Notes under the pieces: model-generated
Seen by the model: the letters and a program-made list of their open reading frames with translations, nothing else
What the model was told of the DNA's origin: nothing
The model's database searches: none
NCBI GenBank assembly: GCA_040275305.1
Contig: JBEOJY010000024.1
Location: 1 to 7,725 of the forward strand
DNA: 7,725 nt
Reading direction: 5' to 3'
From: JBEOJY01 sp040275305
GTDB lineage: Bacteria > Pseudomonadota > Alphaproteobacteria > UBA9219
In this document: piece after piece, positions 1-5,657 of the stretch
Position numbering within the stretch: position 1 is the stretch's first letter
Layout: each line of letters starts with the position of its first letter
Position numbers and translations under genes: made by a program

Positions 1-33
1 ATCCAAGGACCTTAATTTACCCCGGTTTGTGGT

Positions 34-147
34 CTAGACGATGGGGTGCAGCTCAGGCTTCGATGTAATGACCTGATATTGATCCATGCGAACAGAGGAG
101 TAGACGCTGGCTTTTTTCTCTGCATGTGCTTTTTTACTAGGCTGCAT
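34..147 (-). CDS. possible small protein, 37 residues (uncertain)
   Basis: A short open frame starts at an ATG at 147 and ends in TAG. An AAAGG Shine-Dalgarno-like motif lies 8-9 bases before the start. The product would be 37 residues, lysine-rich near the N-terminus (KKAHAEKKAS) and ending KPELHPIV, with no membrane segment or Cys pair. It follows the HNH gene on the same strand, 113 bases downstream of its stop. I do not recognise a family, and a chance ORF of this length is quite possible. The case rests only on the ribosome site and plausible amino-acid composition. The rest of 1-260 shows no other gene I can support. Confidence 0.25.
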   Translation of the reverse strand: MQPSKKAHAEKKASVYSSVRMDQYQVITSKPELHPIV

Positions 148-260
148 TGCGGTTGCCTTTATATTCAATTACTAGCATATCGTTCTTGTGAAACGCGTTG
201 CCTAATACCATGGTTGACGGCCCGTAACCTCTATTAAGTTGTGGAGGTTTTCTAGGCTTT

Positions 261-824
261 TTAAGTCGTTTCCAGCTCGCTGTCCCAGTAGAGGTAGTCG
301 CGCCAGCTTTCGTGAAGGTAGTTCGGCGGAAAGGCGCGGCCATGCTCCTGAAGCTGGTGGCTTAGAGGTCGCCACGGGCGGCGTTTGGGATGCATGTGGC
401 ACTGTTCGGGCAGACGGCTGCCCTTGCGCACATTGCAAGCGCTGCAAGCCGTCACCACGTTTTCCCACATTGTGCGACCACCCTTTGAACGCGGGATGAC
501 GTGATCAAAGGTTAAATCCGGAGTGGGGTAGCGGTTGCCGCAGTATTGGCAGCTGAAGCGGTCGCGCAGGAAGACGTTGAATCGCGTGAAGGCCGGGTGG
601 CGCGAGGTTGCGGTGTATTCTTTTAGCGCGATCACGCTCGGAAGCTTCATCTGGAAGCCCGGCGAGCGGACGACGCGGTCATATTCGGACAGGATCGACA
701 CACGCCCAAGAAAGACCGCTTTCACGGAGTCTTGCCATGACCACAACGATAGCGGGAAATAGCTCAACGGGCGATAATCCGCGTTAAGCACCAGCGCAGG
801 GCAGCTTTCGACCGAGGGTGACAC
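261..824 (-). CDS. HNH endonuclease, CxxC zinc-type
   Basis: Predicted 187-residue HNH nuclease that would cut nucleic acid with a beta-beta-alpha metal fold. The core is seen directly: CxxC at C92/C95, the DHVIPRSKGG segment with metal-binding His108, ENVVTAC with Asn122, and a second CxxC at C127/C130 followed by Asn131. The two Cys pairs would hold a structural zinc. The N-terminal part (PALVLNADYRPLSYFPLSLW, residues 9-28) is typical of a widespread stand-alone HNH family in alphaproteobacteria whose cellular job is not settled, so this is not evidence for a restriction system. No methylase or toxin partner lies beside it. The GTG start is chosen because AAGGAGG sits nine bases upstream (836-842). 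The gene is monocistronic as seen, with dsbD far upstream on the same strand. The HNH family call is confident; the biological role is unknown. Confidence 0.9.
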   Translation of the reverse strand: MSPSVESCPALVLNADYRPLSYFPLSLWSWQDSVKAVFLGRVSILSEYDRVVRSPGFQMKLPSVIALKEYTATSRHPAFTRFNVFLRDRFSCQYCGNRYPTPDLTFDHVIPRSKGGRTMWENVVTACSACNVRKGSRLPEQCHMHPKRRPWRPLSHQLQEHGRAFPPNYLHESWRDYLYWDSELETT

Positions 825-835
825 GTGTGTTGCAG

Positions 836-842
836 CCTCCTT
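836..842 (-). promoter_or_regulatory. Shine-Dalgarno of the HNH gene
   Basis: A near-perfect AAGGAGG on the minus strand, nine bases before the GTG at 824. It decides the start of the HNH gene, since no ATG is available in that position. It is the strongest ribosome site in the window. Confidence 0.8.
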
Positions 843-845
843 CGA

Positions 846-893
846 ACAATCATATGGATTGTGATATTAGTCAGCGCCCTCGCTCGCGTCCAG
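846..893 (-). promoter_or_regulatory. possible promoter and operator-like hairpin before the HNH gene
   Basis: On the minus strand a TAATAT (864-869) could be a -10 box, with a weak CTGGAC (888-893) 18 bases upstream as -35. Just downstream, ACAATC and GATTGT (846-851 and 857-862) form a 6-bp inverted repeat around a 5-base centre. It lies only a few bases ahead of the Shine-Dalgarno, so it could be an operator or a leader hairpin. Both matches are modest and the placement is the main support. Confidence 0.3.
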
Positions 894-955
894 AGCTGTT
901 TTTTGTTATATACTTATTCCCCTTCAAAGGTTGGGAACAATTTGAGGAAAGGACG

Positions 956-1128
956 GCGCAGTCCCCTCCCCCTCGCGGGGAGGGATAGGGTGGGGGACCA
1001 GAGGGCAGACAACAGGTATCAGGAATCAGAAGCGGCCTTGCGGCAAGACTCTGCCTTTTGACCCCAGTCTTTTCCTTGCTGAATCCCCCCCCTCCCTATC
1101 CCTCCCCACGAGGGGGAGGGGACTGCGC
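956..1128. repeat. long inverted repeat of the C/G-tract dispersed type
   Basis: The left arm (956-996) and right arm (1088-1128) are inverted copies: 39 of 41 positions match. Each arm runs GCGCAGTCCCCTCCCCCTCG and continues into GGGGAGGGATAGGG. One mismatch becomes a G-U pair in minus-strand RNA, the strand on which both flanking genes are transcribed. The 91-base centre holds a further GGCAGA/TCTGCC pairing (1004-1009 with 1050-1055). Similar C-tract/GGGATAGGG elements are, from memory, scattered between genes in many alphaproteobacteria. No U-run follows on the minus strand, so it is not a canonical intrinsic terminator, though the folded RNA would protect or end the dsbD message. With the HNH promoter region it accounts for most of the 354-base gap 825-1178, where I see no gene. 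Confidence 0.85.
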
Positions 1129-1178
1129 TGCGCCAGCGGCGAAACCTTATCCCAACTCTTCACGCGCGACGGGGCTAC

Positions 1179-3419
1179 TTAATTTCCTTCGGCCTGATCG
1201 AGCGCGTTCATCACGGCGTCGCGCGAGAGGAGTTCGGGGAGAATGATCCCCTGCTGCGCCTTCGGGCCAAAAACGATGTTGAACGGGATGCCGTAGCGTC
1301 CATAGGCGTGCAGAAATTCGGCTATGGTAGGATCAGGCTTGGTCCAATCCGCCCGCATCGCGACAATGCCGGTTTCGAACAGGCGGCGTTTCACGTCGTC
1401 GCGCGACAGAACGAAGCGCTTGTTCGCCTTGCAGGTCAAGCACCAGTCGGCGGTCACGTCGACGAAGACCGTTTTGCCTTCCGCGACTGCGCGGCGCAGT
1501 TCCGCTTCGTCGAGCGGTTTCCATTGCGCATATGCCTGCGCTTTGTCCATGGCGGGCGCGAGCGGCGCGGCCCCGGCGATTGCCAACGCGACGACTGCGA
1601 AAACGGCCAACCCCGCAAAGGCATATTTCCTACGGCTCGCGCCCGTTCTGCGCAGCGCGAGCACAAGCACGATGCCAATCATGCAAAGGCCAATGAAGAT
1701 GGCGCGCGGCATTTCGATTTGCACCGACAGCACCCAGACCAGCCAGACGGCGGTCAATGCCAGCGCCACGCCGAGCGCATGGCGTAGGTGGATCATCCAG
1801 ACGCCCGGTCTGGGCAAGGCCGTGGCGATGCGCGGAAACGCGGCGACGGTTAGATAGGGGAGGCTCATGCCGAAGCCGAGCGCCGCGAAAATCGCAAGGG
1901 TTTCCACAGGTCCTGTCGTCAGCGCGAATCCCACCGCCGTACCAAGAAAGGGGGCGGAGCATGGCGTCGCCAGCAAGGTCGCAAAGGCCCCGGTCATGAA
2001 ATCGCCAGCCAGATGTTGGCCGGGTTGAGAATCTTTGCGGCGTTCCTTCCAGCTTCCCCAGCCTCCGGTCATCCAGTAGGGCAAGCGCAGAGTTATGAGA
2101 TCCCACAGGCTCGCGGCAAATATCGTGACGAGCAGCGTCAGAAACACAAGGAAGGTTGGTTGCTGAAATTGCACACCCCAGCCGATGTTATGTCCCAATT
2201 GCTGCAAGGCGATGGTCAGGCCCGCGAGCGCGAGGAACGACGCGACGATGCCTGAGGCCGTGGTTAAGAAGCTGCGCCGCACCGTCTGACGCTTATTGCC
2301 ACCATGACCAATGACGCTTAGGACCTTGAGCGACAACACAGGCAGGACGCAGGGCATCAGGTTCAGGATAAATCCGCCAATCAGCGCGACGAAAATCGCC
2401 AGCCCGAAAGAGAGCGAAAGGCGCGTTTTTGTCTCCTGCCCTTGCGGTTGCGCCTGCGGGGATCGTTGCGAAGTCGGCGAAGTCGGAGCGATGTTCTCAA
2501 CAGACTTGGTTGCGCCTTCGAAATTTTCTCCGCGCGCAGGGAGCCTGATTTTTTGCTCCATGCCACGCGCGCCGTCGATGACGGTTACGGTTAAGGATTG
2601 CCTTTCCAGCGTTTTGTCCGGTTGCAGAGGCTCGGTCAGACGCGCCGAAAAGGTCGCAGCGCGGCGATCAGGCGATAGGGTCGCAGAGGGGGCCGCGAAG
2701 GAAAGTTCAGCGTCATTTTCGATCAGAAGTTCGGGTTTATCGAATGGCTCGGTCGCCTCCACGCGCAGCGTCAGGCCATCATCCATCACCGCCGCGTCTT
2801 TCACGTCAATGCCCGCCGCCGTTGGGTTTTGCGGCACCTTAGCGCGGAATTCCTTCAGCAATTCGCTTTCGGGGCCTTCCGTCGCCGCGCCCGCCGGGAT
2901 CTTAAGCGACAGGACAAGATGTCTGGGCAGGCATATGTTGTTGCAGATCAGGATGTCAACCGAAGGCCGCACCTCCAGCGCCTGTCCGGGGTGATTGATT
3001 TTCGCGTCGATAGGGAAGACGACACGCTCGCGGTAGCCGATCGTCTCGATGCCAGAATCGGTGAAGCGTTCGGGGATCGGGTAATGCAGGGTTGTCTCGC
3101 CGAGATTGGCGACTTCCGGGCTTGCCACCGAGGTCGCATCGAGTTTCCACTGAATTTGTGGAGGCAGTCCCGCCATGCCCGGCGAACGCCAATAGGTGTG
3201 CCAGCCGGGATCCAATTGTACGTCCAAGCCCAGCGGCACTGAATCGCCCTGCCCGACGCCCTCAACACCTGAAATCAGGCGCACCGCGACGCCTTCCTCG
3301 CGCTGCCATTCGCTTGCGAGCGCGAAAGTCTCCGAGGGGGTCAGGCAACTCCAGATCAGAAGTCCCCCCAACAGGGAAAGCGTCAGTTTGCTTGAACCAT
3401 GGGCCTTATGGTTTGTCAT
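1179..3419 (-). CDS. dsbD: thiol:disulfide interchange protein, DsbD/ScsB type
   Basis: Inner-membrane reductant conduit that passes electrons from cytosolic thioredoxin to periplasmic thiol proteins. The 746-residue product has a signal peptide (about 1-35, ending ALA before SEW) and a periplasmic N-terminal region with GWHTYWRSPG (72-81) and the Cys pair CNNIC (C159, C163). A Pro/Gln-rich linker (about 310-332) leads to a multi-helix membrane domain with the two redox Cys in MPCVLP (C357) and TPCSAP (C487). A C-terminal thioredoxin domain carries WCLTC (C660, C663). All three expected Cys pairs are present, so the relay looks intact. The large N-terminal region and the motif set fit the ScsB-like branch better than classical E. 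coli DsbD; which partner it reduces cannot be told from here. The start is the ATG at 3419, which puts the signal peptide at the very N-terminus and has GGAG about 12 bases upstream. A GTG at 3551 would add 44 residues encoded partly by a repeat. The gene is divergent from yqgE. Confidence 0.93.
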   Translation of the reverse strand: MTNHKAHGSSKLTLSLLGGLLIWSCLTPSETFALASEWQREEGVAVRLISGVEGVGQGDSVPLGLDVQLDPGWHTYWRSPGMAGLPPQIQWKLDATSVASPEVANLGETTLHYPIPERFTDSGIETIGYRERVVFPIDAKINHPGQALEVRPSVDILICNNICLPRHLVLSLKIPAGAATEGPESELLKEFRAKVPQNPTAAGIDVKDAAVMDDGLTLRVEATEPFDKPELLIENDAELSFAAPSATLSPDRRAATFSARLTEPLQPDKTLERQSLTVTVIDGARGMEQKIRLPARGENFEGATKSVENIAPTSPTSQRSPQAQPQGQETKTRLSLSFGLAIFVALIGGFILNLMPCVLPVLSLKVLSVIGHGGNKRQTVRRSFLTTASGIVASFLALAGLTIALQQLGHNIGWGVQFQQPTFLVFLTLLVTIFAASLWDLITLRLPYWMTGGWGSWKERRKDSQPGQHLAGDFMTGAFATLLATPCSAPFLGTAVGFALTTGPVETLAIFAALGFGMSLPYLTVAAFPRIATALPRPGVWMIHLRHALGVALALTAVWLVWVLSVQIEMPRAIFIGLCMIGIVLVLALRRTGASRRKYAFAGLAVFAVVALAIAGAAPLAPAMDKAQAYAQWKPLDEAELRRAVAEGKTVFVDVTADWCLTCKANKRFVLSRDDVKRRLFETGIVAMRADWTKPDPTIAEFLHAYGRYGIPFNIVFGPKAQQGIILPELLSRDAVMNALDQAEGN

Positions 3420-3481
3420 GATTGTGTGTCGCTCCAGACTCTTCTCACGGGTCAAATCGGCAAACGTGGCTAAAACAGGGC

Positions 3482-3603
3482 CGTCATCGCGTGGAACCTT
3501 CTTCAGGCGACGTGGCAATCCAGAGTCTTCTAGAGATGTCGATCGGGACACTGGATTGCTTCGTCGCCTTCCGCCTTAAGGCGGAAAACTCCTCGCAATG
3601 ACG
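3482..3603. repeat. REP/BIME-like palindromic repeat pair
   Basis: Two opposed copies of a dispersed repeat face each other across a 27-base centre (3524-3550). The left arm is 3482-3523 and the right arm 3551-3603. The outer ends pair as CGTCATCGCG with CGCAATGACG, and the inner ends as GGCGACGTGGCAATCCAG with CTGGATTGCTTCGTCGCC (16 of 18). Between these the right arm carries an extra perfect 18-bp palindrome, TTCCGCCTTAAGGCGGAA (3569-3586), that the left arm lacks. Elements of the form TCATTGCGAGGAG...GAAGCAATCCAG are familiar to me as intergenic repeats in several bacterial groups, including alphaproteobacteria. It sits in the dsbD-yqgE divergent gap and overlaps the spurious 5' extension of the dsbD frame. 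Confidence 0.85.
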
Positions 3604-3709
3604 CTAACTGTTACGCTTTTCTTGATCTGTTTTCATTACACTTCCGCTTGGGCGTTACAGTTTTTTCTGAATTGACTGGCGCGTCTTGAAGGTTCATTTG
3701 TTTTCGTTT

Positions 3710-3749
3710 GGCCCGGCGTGTCCGGGCCGATTCATAAGGCTTTTGCCTT
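3710..3749 (+). promoter_or_regulatory. tandem hairpins upstream of yqgE
   Basis: Two compact hairpins lie 84-123 bases before the yqgE start. GGCCCGG (3710-3716) pairs with CCGGGCC (3722-3728) around a 5-base loop, and AAGGC (3736-3740) pairs with GCCTT (3745-3749) around TTTT. Neither is followed by a U-run on either strand, so they are not simple terminators. If transcription begins upstream, for example near the TTGACT at 3672-3677, they would fold in the leader; if it begins at the promoter proposed at 3776-3802 they would be outside the transcript. Apart from these and the repeat pair, the 413-base gap between dsbD and yqgE shows no gene. Confidence 0.4.
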
Positions 3750-3775
3750 GCCCCATGATGCATTACAGTTCATGC

Positions 3776-3802
3776 TTGGACAATGTGAAAACAGGGTATA
3801 CG
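3776..3802 (+). promoter_or_regulatory. possible sigma70-type promoter of yqgE
   Basis: TTGGAC (3776-3781) and TATACG (3797-3802) resemble -35 and -10 boxes, though the 15-base spacer is short. A transcript would start around 3809 and leave a leader of about 25 bases ending in the GGGAG ribosome site. This agrees with starting yqgE at 3833. No experimental-grade signal is visible. Confidence 0.3.
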
Positions 3803-3832
3803 AAAAAAACTTGGCAAGACACGGGAGCCCCG

Positions 3833-4426
3833 ATGGACGAGGACAAGAATCCGGATCTTGGATTAGGCGGTAGTGGTTGGCTGACTGGCCAGTTGCTGGT
3901 CGCGATGCCGTGCATGGCGGATTGGCGCTTTTCCCGCGCAGTGATCTATGTGTGCTCGCACGGCGCGAGCGGCGCGATGGGGTTGGTCGTCAACCGACTG
4001 TTCGGCGAAGCCGATTTCAGGATGCTGCTTGAACAGCTCAATATCCCTATGACCGCGCAGACGCCGGATATACCTGTCCATTATGGAGGTCCGGTCGAAT
4101 CCGGCCGTGGGTTTGTGTTGCATTCTTCCGATTACCAACAGGAAGGCACAACCTCGATCGACGAGCGCGTTTCGCTGACTTCCACAGTCGAAATTTTGCA
4201 GGCTATCGCAGCGGGGCAAGGTCCGCAAAAAGTCATGATGGCGCTTGGCTATGCAGGATGGGGCGCTGGGCAGCTCGATGCCGAAATGAAAGCCAATGGC
4301 TGGATCACAGTTGCCGCCGACGACGACCTTATTTTCGGGCGCGATATCGAGAGCGCCTGGGAACGCGCTTTGGCGCGCATTGGGATTAGCCCCATCATGC
4401 TTTCAGGCGAGGCCGGGCATGCGTAA
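3833..4426 (+). CDS. YqgE/AlgH family protein (DUF179)
   Basis: A 197-residue protein of the YqgE/AlgH family, a widely conserved cytosolic fold with no established biochemical activity. Family hallmarks are seen in order: RFSRAVIYVCSHGASGAMGLVVNR (residues 32-55), HYGGPVESGRGFVLHS (83-98) and ALGYAGWGAGQLDAEMKANGWI (137-158). The length is normal for the family. The ATG at 3833 is preferred because GGGAG lies about five bases upstream and because homologues begin close to the LTGQLLVAMP segment. The frame stays open back to a TTG at 3686, but that extension runs through hairpins and has no family resemblance. The gene is divergent from dsbD with 413 bases between the start codons. A YqgE gene beside a redox gene is suggestive but does not assign a function. 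Confidence 0.92.
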   Translation: MDEDKNPDLGLGGSGWLTGQLLVAMPCMADWRFSRAVIYVCSHGASGAMGLVVNRLFGEADFRMLLEQLNIPMTAQTPDIPVHYGGPVESGRGFVLHSSDYQQEGTTSIDERVSLTSTVEILQAIAAGQGPQKVMMALGYAGWGAGQLDAEMKANGWITVAADDDLIFGRDIESAWERALARIGISPIMLSGEAGHA

Positions 4427-4600
4427 GAGCTAGCTTGCGACCATGCGCGCAGCATCTTATGCCGCTGATCATACTACCCTACAGAGAGCCCCGGTTTCTC
4501 TAAACTTCCATACGGCGAGGATTGTTGTCGCAAGGAGCCGCAGACCACCCTCGGTAGGGAAGTCGCAGATATTTAGCGTATCGCCCTTTTCCGCAAGTCG

Positions 4601-4606
4601 TATAAT
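4601..4606 (+). promoter_or_regulatory. perfect -10 box before the methyltransferase
   Basis: An exact TATAAT lies 45 bases before the methyltransferase ATG. No convincing TTGACA-like box stands 16-18 bases upstream (the sequence there is GTATCG or similar), so an activator or an extended element would be needed. The leader would be about 40 bases. The 225-base gap 4427-4651 holds nothing else beyond short weak hairpins. Confidence 0.4.
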
Positions 4607-4651
4607 CAGGGGTAGACGAATCATCGCCTGCCTTTCTCGTGGCTTTTAGTT

Positions 4652-5641
4652 ATGAACGATTCCTCATTTTCCGGAGCGTCCCGTCAATCTGCTGGAAATG
4701 TAGCTTCGCAAGCGTGGGCGGCGCTGCGCGGCTTTGCCGAGGATTTCTGGCACGATGGAGACGAAAATCCGGTCGATGTTCTGTTAGGCCGTGCGCCGTC
4801 GCCCGCACACATGAAGGTCAAGCTGTCCGTCCAAGATATATTGACCCGCGAGCATGGCGATCATGCCTCCAGCTTGTCTGGCCAAAAGGAATGGCATGCT
4901 CTGCCCGGAGAGATTTCCGAGATCATGTGGGGCGCTGGCAACATGATGCCCGGCGGCATCGAACTTTACGACAAGCTGATTACGCCCTTATGCCTTAACA
5001 AAGACATGAGCGTTCTGGATATTTCCGCCGGGCTTGGCGGCCATATGCGTCGCGCCACTGAGCAATTCGGCGCCTATTTCACAGGACTTGAACCCGATGC
5101 CGAGATCGCGGCGCGCGGCATGCTGCTTTCGCAAAGAGCTCGTCAGGAAAAGCGCGCTCCGATCAAAACCTATGACCCGCTTCGCTTTAAATCAGATCGC
5201 CATTATGATTGCGTTCTTGCGCGCGAGGTTTTCTATCGCGTCGCGGACAAGCCCAGATTTTTCAATGCCCTTGCGTCGGGCACAAAAGCTTCGGCGCAAA
5301 TCGCATTTACCGATTATACCCTTGAACCCGAGCATGCCAGGAAGGCTTCCGTTCTTCTGTGGAAAGGCGTGGAACCGAACGCAGCGCCGCTGAGTCTGGC
5401 CGACATGAGCAAGGCCTGGTCACAGCTTGGGTTTCGCATGCATATCAGCGAGAATCTTACGGAATATTATTGCGCTGAGGTTCTGGTTGGGGTTAAGCGG
5501 TTGGCCACGTACCTTATCAAGCACCCGAACCCGGACAGCGCGACTCGCGAAGGTATCAAACGCCATGTGATCAAGTGGTCCAATCGCATGGCCGCGATGA
5601 AGGATGGTTTGATGTTCTGCCGATTCTACGGGTCCAAATAG
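4652..5641 (+). CDS. class I SAM-dependent methyltransferase, substrate unknown
   Basis: A 329-residue predicted methyltransferase. The Rossmann core begins near residue 119: motif I VLDISAGLGGHMR (121-133) binds S-adenosylmethionine, and GLEPDAEIAARG (145-156) supplies the acidic residue at the end of strand 2. DCVLAREVFYRV (186-197) fits the motif IV region and IAFTDYTL (217-224) a later strand. The segment WGAGNMMPGG (93-102) just before the core recalls the lead-in of phosphoethanolamine/sarcosine-type N-methyltransferases, but this is a loose resemblance. About 90 residues precede it with no known domain, and a basic C-terminal tail (281-329) follows. No signal peptide or membrane helix is seen. 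The ATG at 4652 has only a poor ribosome site. It may be transcribed alone; its stop is 16 bases from that of the convergent pgi. Confidence 0.8.
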   Translation: MNDSSFSGASRQSAGNVASQAWAALRGFAEDFWHDGDENPVDVLLGRAPSPAHMKVKLSVQDILTREHGDHASSLSGQKEWHALPGEISEIMWGAGNMMPGGIELYDKLITPLCLNKDMSVLDISAGLGGHMRRATEQFGAYFTGLEPDAEIAARGMLLSQRARQEKRAPIKTYDPLRFKSDRHYDCVLAREVFYRVADKPRFFNALASGTKASAQIAFTDYTLEPEHARKASVLLWKGVEPNAAPLSLADMSKAWSQLGFRMHISENLTEYYCAEVLVGVKRLATYLIKHPNPDSATREGIKRHVIKWSNRMAAMKDGLMFCRFYGSK

Positions 5642-5657
5642 CGCGTAAGCTCACTTT

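Noticed and set aside
46..237. 63-codon plus-strand frame near the left edge
   Set aside because: Cys-rich, no ribosome site, no recognisable family, and no supporting context.
226..255. Possible terminator just after the HNH gene (AACCTC with GAGGTT)
   Set aside because: The stem is only 6 bp with a 12-base loop, and the T-rich tail is on the plus strand, whereas the gene that ends here is on the minus strand.
261..824. HNH gene as part of a restriction or defence system
   Set aside because: No methylase, helicase or other partner lies nearby, and this HNH type is common as a lone gene.
1308..1857. Plus-strand open frames of 159 and 177 codons opposite dsbD
   Set aside because: They lie antisense to the conserved membrane and thioredoxin domains of dsbD and have low-complexity composition typical of frame shadows in GC-rich genes.
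2311..2994. Plus-strand open frame of 227 codons opposite dsbD
   Set aside because: Ser/Arg-rich composition with no family resemblance, fully antisense to dsbD, which is strongly supported.
3420..3551. 44-residue N-terminal extension of dsbD from a GTG
   Set aside because: It would place basic, repeat-encoded residues before a clean signal peptide, and its codons come partly from the palindromic repeat; the ATG at 3419 is the natural start.
4419..4450. AGCTAGCT palindrome at the yqgE stop as a terminator
   Set aside because: Short, weak stem with no following U-run.
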